Below, piece by piece: positions 56,975 through 64,000 of a stretch of 64,000 bases of DNA. Origin of the DNA: Porpolomopsis calyptriformis (taxonomy: Eukaryota; Basidiomycota; Agaricomycetes; Agaricales; Hygrophoraceae); the NCBI GenBank assembly GCA_951640195.1, contig OX621174.1, forward strand, positions 1,054,001 through 1,118,000. The letters are read 5' to 3'. The stretch's first letter is position 1, and each line of letters begins with the position of its first letter. A model generated the notes under the pieces. The model was not told the DNA's origin and made no database searches. It saw only the letters and a program-made list of their open reading frames with translations. The translations under genes and the position numbers were made by a program.

Positions 56975-59900
56975 ATGGTTTATGAATGTTCTCCAAATTG
57001 TGGACGTAAATTCCAAGCAGAAAACTGGGCGTCGCGCCATCGCAACATATGCAAGGCATGGAGACAACACCAGTTGGAAGCAACTTTACACAGGAAGGAA
57101 CTGCATGTCAAGAGGCTACTGAAGCTGTCTGATAGAGGTCGGAACACTGGTATCCCAACAAACGCAATTCAGGAGGTATGTCACCTATTTATACCATCAA
57201 GTCCAACCTCGGTGATTGGGATACAACTGTACCGACTAATAGTATGCCTCGAATACAACACAAGATCTATCAGCATCACCGGAACAAGGAGAGAAAACCA
57301 GTGGAGGAGATCTGATGGACATTGACGACAATGTAACTCAAGTAGTACCTCTCACCCCTCCTCACACTGAGGCAGGACGAATCAAACGAAATTACAAACC
57401 ACCATCAAGATATCCACGCATCCTCTGCAACAAGATTCCCAAACCACCTGTTCCTTCTACTCAGACAGGCACAATAACTGTTCCTTCGGCTGAAACTGGA
57501 ACCATTCTGCTCACCTGACGTGTTATCCTTCATGTTAGGGATACTATTCATACCGCAGCAAACGGTTTTGGTCTTTTCCGAGAGTATCTGCACCATCTAA
57601 CATATGATCCGGATGTGATCATATCACTCAAGGACCTCACTAACCACCCACTACACCCTCTGGGCCCATCATCAAACGTTGCCCAAACATCCACCCATCA
57701 GCAGCAGCCATGGCCATTCAAGAATATGTCAATCTATCGCCTTATGCAATGGATGAACAACGGCAACAATTTTAAGTCAGATGATGAAATAAATTGTCTT
57801 GTGAAGGATGTCATCTGTGCGGACGATTTCACACTGGACGACTTACGAGGCTTTCATGCTCAAACAGCAAACAGGCAGTTCGATCGATCTGAACCCTCCC
57901 CTTCTCACGATACACCATTTCACTCCGACGTTTGGATGGAGAAGACCATAAATATATCCATCCCAACCGGCGCAAAAGATCCGACAGGTGTCAGAACCAC
58001 CTTTCCTGTCCCAGGACTCCACCACCATTCATTAGTGTCAACCATCATTGCTGCATTCTCTGAAGAGACCTCCCGGTATTTCCATCTCATGCCCTTCAAA
58101 CGATTCTGGAAGCCTTCCAACATCAGCAGCCCTACAATGCGTGTATACGATGAAGCATATTCATCCGATGCCTTTATCGAGGCGCATGATACTTTGCAAA
58201 AGCAACCACCAGAGCCTGGTTGTAGCTTGGAGAAAGTTGTCGCCGGTCTTATGTTTTGGTCAGATTCTACGCACTTAGCAAACTTCAGAACAGCAACAAT
58301 ATGGCCAATATATCTCTTTTTTGCAAATCTATCAAAGTATGCCTGTGCCAACCCAAACGGCGGTGGTTGTCATCATATTGCATATATCCCCTCTGTAAGC
58401 ATCCATGTTGTCTTCATGGTAATCTTGTTGCTAAGTTTCCCAAAGCTTCCTGACTGCGTCAAGGATTTCATTATCATGCTGACAGGGAATTCAAAGAGCC
58501 GCACCAACGATCTTCTAACTCATTGCCGCCATGAGCTCATGCATGAAGTATGGCATCTTCTGCTCAACGATGAATTTATACATGCATATAACCATGGAAT
58601 AATCATCAGGTGTTTTGATGGCGTAGTTCAACGTGTCTATCCCTGGATCTTTACTTACTCGGCTGATTATCCGGAAAAGTATTATATCATGTCCTTTCCA
58701 GTTTATGCTGTTACTAATATTTCATAGAGTCCTCATTGCAACCATTCGTCATCTTGGAGCGTGTCCGTGCCCCCGCTGTACCATCCCCATGAGTGAAGTC
58801 GTCAAGATGGGTTGGATTCGTGACATCCAGGCATGCCTATCTCGTGTGCATGTCTATGCCATGGACAAGATCACGAAAGCTCGTAAGCATGTGTATGAGT
58901 TTGGTAAGTCTATCCGTGGCGCCGACGTAACTGGATTATTGCAGTCTACCTCCATGGTGCCCACACTGGTAAGTGAAGACGATTCCCTTGCCGTCCCTGA
59001 GCTCATTTGAGGCCCAGAATGCGTTTGCAGAAAGGCTTGGACCCTCTGGATTTAATCCTTTCCTGATGCTCATTATCGACCTCATGCACGAAGTTGAGCT
59101 AGGCGTCTGGAAAGCGCTATTCACTCAACTTATACGTATTTTATACGGTGCTTCTCCAAGTGGTAGTCTGGTAGCTGAACTTGACAGACGGTTTGTACAA
59201 TCTTAATAACAAATAAGTACTTTATATTGACCTATATTCTCTCAAGTTTTCGCCTTGTTCCTTCTTTCGGTTGTTCAACAATCCGAAAGTTCTCCGCGAA
59301 CGCATCCGAGATGAAGAAGCTGGCTGCGCGGGATTTTGAAGATCTCCTCCAGGTGAATTAGATCGAAATTTTCTGGGCCAGCACACTTGACCCAAGAAAA
59401 TCAGTGTTCTATCCCAGTTTTTGAAGGGCTACTTCCAGAGCCTTGCAACCAGACAATCATGATCCTTCTGTTTCGCATAGCAGAATGGCATGCCTTAGCA
59501 AAACTTCGTCTTCATACCAATTCTACACTCGACCTTCTCAGTGCGGTAACTGCCATGCTAGGTCATAAAATGCAACAGTTTTGCAATGAGATCTGCCCGA
59601 AATTCAAAACCAAATTACTTCCCAGTGAGAGAGCTGCACGAAATCGTTGAAAGAACAAAACAATATCCACTAACCCAATATCTGGCACATCTCCAACTGC
59701 CAATACTGTGGACGTTTCTTCAAGTCACAAGACGATGAACTTGTTTACATATAAATTTCACGCGCTTGGTGATTATGTACAAACTGTCCGGCTCTTCGGA
59801 ACCATGGATTCATACAGCACACAGATCATTTGTTCTCTCACCTGTCCTTCATTAGTTCCACTACTAACTATTATTGTTTGGTCAGGGAGAATGCGCTCAC

Positions 59901-61176
59901 AAATTAGTTAAACGCTTCTACAGCTGAACTAACAAAAATAATGCTGTGAAACAAGTAGCAAACCGTTATCGTCGGTACACCCAATTCCATCGAACAATGA
60001 ATCACACTAAAGACCCGGCGGCACATCCCCACCTGGTTACCTCCTCACCTGAACAGGATATATCTTCAGGTACTACAGCGGAATTGCATCACTTTATGTC
60101 TGACTCAAAAAATTTCCCAATCACCATTCCCGATCTTTTGAGCATGTATCCAGATGGAGACCTGGCTACTCAGGTATGCAAGCCATTCGTGATACAAATA
60201 GCTTCTTACCTTCTGATAGGGATTCATGGTAAAACTACAAGACCATCTCCTCTATCGGCTCCTTGGTCTTGACTATGCTGGCAACGAACATTGTTATTCA
60301 GACGAGGATCGTAATATGATCTGCATCATCAATAATCGCCTTTATTCAGTAAGCACCCTGTGTGTGAATTACATGACGTATGACATTCGAAGAGACCAAG
60401 ATAATTTGAACCCTCGCATGAACAAGGCTGACATTATGGTCTTCTCACATGAATCTGAATCGGAAGGCCATCTGTTCTGGTATGCATGTATCATCAGTAT
60501 ATTTCATGCCGATGTCATGCATGTGGGACCAGCCGCGAGGAACCGTTCCATCCAGCAGATGGAATTCCTCTGGGTGAGATGGTTTGGTGTCATTCCGGGA
60601 TATCGGCCAGGTTTCCGGAAGGGGCGACTGCCCAAAATTGGTTTCCTTCCTGATAGAAACGAAGGCACATTTGGGTTTCTTGACCCTTCACTGATCCTCC
60701 GTGGTTGTCACCTAATTCCCGCATTTAATGATGGCCGAACTATAGAATTACTAACAATGAAGGGTTCAGCTGGTCACTCACCTAGTGAAGACAGTGACTG
60801 GGCAGCTTTTTACATCAATGTGTGAGTTTTTACTACAAATATCCTCTTTACGAACTGAACATCGTCTAGTTTTGTTGACAGAGATATGCTTATGCGACAC
60901 CTCGGTGGAGGGGTTGGCCATTGTGGGAGCAATTCGTCTTTGGAAGTCCTTGATGATGAAAATCATCCATATTGCGAATCCAACACGGAGGAGGACATAG
61001 ATAACAGCTACGGAGGGGGTGGGAACCTTATTGGAATCACACCAAGACACAGCTTTGGAGATAGTGATGATGAGAGCATTGGTGGCGATGGAGAAGATGA
61101 CAGTGGTAATGACGAAGATGACAGCGATGATGGCGACGAAGATGAAGACGATGAAGACAGTGATTCTTATTTATAA
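56975..61176 (+). pseudogene. Plavaka-type (KDZ superfamily) transposase, nearly full length, with three TGA codons
   Basis: Exons 56975-57175, 57243-58678, 58728-58968, 59012-59190, 59247-59352, 59405-59824, 59886-60173, 60220-60821, 60870-61176; the phases close to about 1260 codons. The N-terminus has a C2H2-type finger (YECSPNCGRKF...SRHRNIC). Plavaka hallmarks: LMFWSDSTHLANFRTATIWP, YSADYPEKV, ACPCPRC, LMHEVELGVWK, AEWHALAKLRLH, GECAHKLVKRFY and VDRDMLMRHLGGGVGH. In-frame TGA codons lie at 57516, 59648 and 59925 (first base). The donor after STQ (59825) reads AT instead of GT, so that splice is also broken. The acidic C-terminus is complete. The element is inactive as an autonomous transposon unless repaired, but decay is slight. 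Confidence 0.85.
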
Positions 61177-61473
61177 AGGGACTCAAAAGGTAACTCTACA
61201 ATGGGTTTTCATCCTTATCGCAAACTTAACCATCACCTTAACTATACTACAGACTCTTCAGATTGGCATCCTTCAGGCCCTCCACAACCTCCATACCGTC
61301 ATAGAGATGCTTCAGAACAAATAGCCAAAATGCTAAAAATGCCTCCAACAACAACCATTCCACTCTGTCAACACTCTCTTCGCAATCGCACCAGTAGTGC
61401 CACTCCTCAACAGCTCTCCAACGGTGCACATTGCACCACTTCTTCCATCTCTACCATTACCACCACACAATAG
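61177..61473. other. Junction of Plavaka 3' flank and a host gene
   Basis: A frame from 61201 to a TAG at 61471-61473 is in phase with the gene that follows (…TTTQ, stop, QHQRL). Codon use and low complexity suggest it becomes host coding sequence near 61380. The right terminus of the Plavaka element should lie here. Confidence 0.35.
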
Positions 61474-63205
61474 CAGCACCAACGTCTCCCCCACAATCGC
61501 AATTCTCCCACCAGTTCTTCTGGCTCCGCCTCCTCTCCATGTACCTCGGCTGCCTCCTGCTCCTCCATCCCCTCTCCACGACCTGCACGTCCATCCCCTC
61601 TCTCACAAGACACCTTTACCGCCGCAGAGAAGCGCATGTCCAGTGATGATAGTGAGCTTGACCCCGCCGCCGCCATCACTCGCACCAGTGGTCTCAAAGG
61701 TCGTCTTCATCGTGCACTCACTTTCACAACCACCACCACCACCACCATCCCTGCCTCTGTCCACCATGAAGAGGACGACGCTGACGATGACCCCTCCATA
61801 AAAGCGAACACCTCACAGTCCAACACAAGGCCCTTTCTCAGGCCATCCACCCTTCCTACTACTACTCCTGATGGAACAGAGGCTAACGACGATGCGATCA
61901 CACCCGTCGAGAAACGTTCAATAGCCGCCTCCCTCTTCAATTCCCAATTGAACATGTCAACCGATAATATCTCCCTCTCTTCCACCATCTCTTCCGCCTC
62001 CGTCATGATCTGCAAGTTTGGCAAGCTCGCCAGGCGGAATTCACTCGCCGGTATCGCTTCCTTATTTAAAGATAAAAAGGATAAAGACGATGGCGACAGC
62101 AGCAAGGCCAGTAAGAAAGGCAAGAAGAGTGGGAAAGGTGAGGCCAGTGCCGCCAGCGTATCCCATGTTACCACCGAATTGGATCAGATGGGTAGTGGCG
62201 ATTGGAGCTCCGGAGGGAAGATGAGTGGACTCAGTCCTACCGCCAAATTGGCTAGGCAACATACCTTGAAGACCAATGCCGAGGCTGCGGCTAAGGCCAA
62301 GGCCCAGCAAGAGGCCTCGGATGCCGCTGCAGCTGTGGCTGCCAAGAAAAAGACGCGTGGAGTCGTAAACGGTGCCAGAACGCCAGTGACGTGGGATAAG
62401 AGTACGACCGCGAGACACACCCCACCCTTTAAGCAAGGTGCGACCGCAAAGATGACTGAGGATGGGACCCTAGTCCTGGTCGAGGAAGAGGAGGAGGAAG
62501 AGGAAGAGTCGGCGAGTGACGATGGAAGTGGTGACGAGCATTATGGACATGGTTCCCGGAATGTCCATAACGATAGGTGGGATGAGGATGAGGACCCGGA
62601 GTGGGCCCAGGGAGAAGAGGACAAGGATCTCACGATCAGAGTAGGCCTAGAGAGGGCTAGTCTTGGGGGGGGGGAGGACGAGGAGATGTTATCATGGGCT
62701 GTCGATGTCAGGCGGAGTGTGGACAACACGAGACAACCGTCAAAAGGGATTCTGAAAGGCAAATTTTCCAATCTTTATAAATCCCTATCCTTTTACTGAT
62801 TTTCCACCCAGACGCAGGGTTGTACAACCAACAAGCATTTCTTATGGATTCGATACCCCACCGGACTCGTGCCAACTCGTACAACTCGCACCCTGGCCAA
62901 TCCTCGGAACTCAGGCCCTTGGCTCACATCCCATCTCCCAATCCGGACCATATCGATGGTCTCCATAGACATCCTTCTCATTCGTCCCCACACTCGCATT
63001 CCTCCATCACCACTATAATCAGCTCCAACAGCCCAGCTCCCACACTCCCACCACTTTCGTTCCAACTCTCTGATGGACTGGGGTTAGATTCCTCCATCAA
63101 AACGGAGCCCTGCTCCCCTGATCACGCACTGACACCCCACCACCCCCCTGAAAAGTCCCTTTTCAACTACCCCACTCTAAACCCATCAGCGCCAGCATTA
63201 CCGAC
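61474..63205 (+). pseudogene. Low-complexity gene, possibly Bni4-type scaffold, truncated by LTR element
   Basis: The frame is open from 61474; the first ATG in it is 61636. Exon to 62758, then a candidate GC-AG intron (62759-62817), then exon 62818-63205, which ends at the LTR. Upstream residues (SPLSQDTFTAAEKR before MSSDDSELDPAAAI) look like protein, so the true N-terminus is probably lost at the Plavaka side. Visible blocks: LARRNSLAGIASLFKDKKD, LSPTAKLARQHTLKTNAEAA, an acidic run, then RQPSKGILKG and RTRANSYNSHPGQ, IPSPNPDHIDGLH, PPEKSLFNYPTLNPSAP. From memory, Agaricomycete proteins with this order continue into a PP1-binding C-terminus like yeast Bni4; that part is not in the window, so this is inference. 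Both ends have been damaged by mobile elements. Confidence 0.5.
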
Positions 63206-63531
63206 TGTCACGGACACTTTTTTCTTTTTTCTTTTAGTCATACCTGATTAGTCTTTATTCTGTTTACCCTTCCGCTTTACCGCTTTATATATAGAGACTA
63301 GTCACATGTACTTTCTTTCCGACTCTTCATGGGTCACATTCCGTATTCTGCTTTGTAATTGTCCATACGACTGACTCATGTTGACTCAGGTAGTTAGTAT
63401 ATAAAGCCTGATCTCTAGTTAGTAGGTTAAGTTCGATTCCTAGTTAGCTCCCTCACTCTTTAGTCGAATTCCATTTCCTCATCAGCCCCCCAACGTGAGA
63501 AGTAAAAACCTTTGACTACCGAATCATAACA
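63206..63531 (+). mobile_element. 5' LTR of a Ty3/gypsy-type retrotransposon, 326 bp
   Basis: It begins TGTCACGGACAC and ends GAATCATAACA, matching the solo LTR at 21022-21390. TATATAAA lies at 63398-63405; AAGTTCGATTCC begins 31 bases later at 63429 and is the expected start of transcription (R). The left flank is CCGAC; AGAAT follows on the right, so there is no target duplication here and the element continues to the right. Confidence 0.85.
63398..63405 (+). promoter_or_regulatory. LTR TATA box
   Basis: TATATAAA, 31 bases before the putative transcript start at 63429. The same arrangement is conserved in the solo LTR near 21259. Confidence 0.7.
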
Positions 63532-63543
63532 AGAATTGAACTT
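63532..63543 (+). other. Primer-binding site, self-priming type
   Basis: AGAATTGAACTT directly follows the LTR. Its reverse complement AAGTTCAATTCT matches 10 of 12 bases of AAGTTCGATTCC at the presumed 5' end of the transcript (63429-63440), and one mismatch is a G-T wobble. This is the arrangement of self-priming Tf1/sushi elements rather than tRNA priming. Confidence 0.65.
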
Positions 63544-63706
63544 CCTTCTTGCGCAACAAATCACTCTCACTCTGGATCCCACTGAAGACTTAACAAGGTC
63601 AATCTTTTCGTCTGCGGATTCAGATACTCCCTTTCAACCAATAGTATTCCAAACCCCTGCACAATCCATCATCCCTCTTTCCCCCTCGTCATCATCACTA
63701 ACCTCA

Positions 63707-64000
63707 ATGTCTCAACAAGAGTATGAAGCCGAACAATCCGTTCCTGCACCGGGACCCAGCAACATTCCCCCCACCATTCAAGAAGAAGAAGAAGATGTCG
63801 TCCCATTCAACATGGAACAAGAGCTCAAAGATCTGAGAGCACAAATCGACCAGTTCCGTGGCTGGTATTATAATGAGGTCAACCTCAACGATGAACTTTG
63901 TAAAGAGCTAAAAGCCCTCAAAGAAGGTCAACAAGAAGAATATGAACCAGCCACCCCTCCCCCACGACAACAATCTATGCTTCGGGGACCTGGGCTTTCC
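63707..64000 (+). CDS. Start of retrotransposon gag-like ORF (partial)
   Basis: ATG at 63707, open to the window edge (98 codons). The same frame is open back to 63528, just inside the LTR, so an earlier start is possible. The sequence is acidic and helical (MEQELKDLRAQIDQFRGWY, ELCKELKALKEGQQEE) then Pro-rich, which suits the N-terminus of a gag or gag-pol polyprotein. No CCHC knuckle or enzyme domain is reached. Position right after LTR and primer site is the main argument. Confidence 0.6.
   Translation, partial: MSQQEYEAEQSVPAPGPSNIPPTIQEEEEDVVPFNMEQELKDLRAQIDQFRGWYYNEVNLNDELCKELKALKEGQQEEYEPATPPPRQQSMLRGPGLS

Noticed and set aside
63206..63531. Solo LTR
   Set aside because: No target duplication on the right, and a primer-binding site and open frame follow, so it is the 5' LTR of a longer element.
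1..64000. TGA as a sense codon in this genome
   Set aside because: Undamaged genes such as the Zn2Cys6 factor, the Kin1-like kinase and the coiled-coil protein end in TGA at the expected C-terminus.

Overview
This is nuclear DNA of a basidiomycete fungus, most probably an Agaricomycete. The genes carry many introns of about 50-60 bases with GT..AG ends and short exons. They encode an EMC7-free but typically fungal set (a Kin1/MARK kinase with KA1 domain, a GPI ethanolamine-phosphate transferase, a Zn2Cys6 factor, a metacaspase, mitochondrial MTO1). The accessory content is what one sees in Agaricomycetes: NB-ARC-TPR and NACHT-ankyrin STAND proteins, DUF6698-like and DUF6532-like proteins, a Plavaka (KDZ superfamily) DNA transposon and Ty3/gypsy-type LTR elements. 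Species cannot be told from the window. Gene models were spliced by eye, and every exon chain given in full was checked for reading phase.

Layout. 1-3 kb: end of an unknown gene, an F-box protein, a rhodanese-domain protein and a decayed fragment of a GPI7-like gene. 3.5-6.1 kb: an intact NB-ARC-TPR gene. 6.5-17 kb: housekeeping block on the minus strand (GPI7/LAS21-like, a single-pass membrane protein, Kin1-like kinase). 17.9-24.8 kb: two decayed NB-ARC-TPR paralogues, one on each strand; the minus-strand one has 126-bp TPR repeats broken by stops and by two LTR-type insertions. 25.2-33.6 kb: a 20-exon Zn2Cys6 transcription factor and a 16-exon metacaspase, both on the minus strand. 35.2-38.6 kb: NACHT-ankyrin gene split by one TGA. 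38.8-47.8 kb: Rieske-DUF455 fusion, MTO1, a coiled-coil protein, an NDUFAF8-like twin CX9C protein and a KEN-box protein. 48-61.2 kb: repeat-rich accessory DNA with DUF6698-like, DUF6532-like, viroplasmin/RNase H1-N-like and unknown genes and a decayed Plavaka transposase. 61.5-63.2 kb: a gene of low complexity, possibly a Bni4-type scaffold, cut by an LTR retrotransposon whose 5' LTR, primer site and first ORF run off the right edge.

The most notable points are: (1) nonsense codons in otherwise open frames of several unrelated genes are all TGA, and where a paralogous repeat allows comparison they replace CGA; (2) two different LTR-type elements sit at the same position of neighbouring TPR repeats with the same 5-bp target duplication; (3) the right-edge LTR element has the layout of a self-priming (Tf1/sushi-type) retrotransposon; (4) several introns appear to use GC donors, one of them splitting the zinc cluster.
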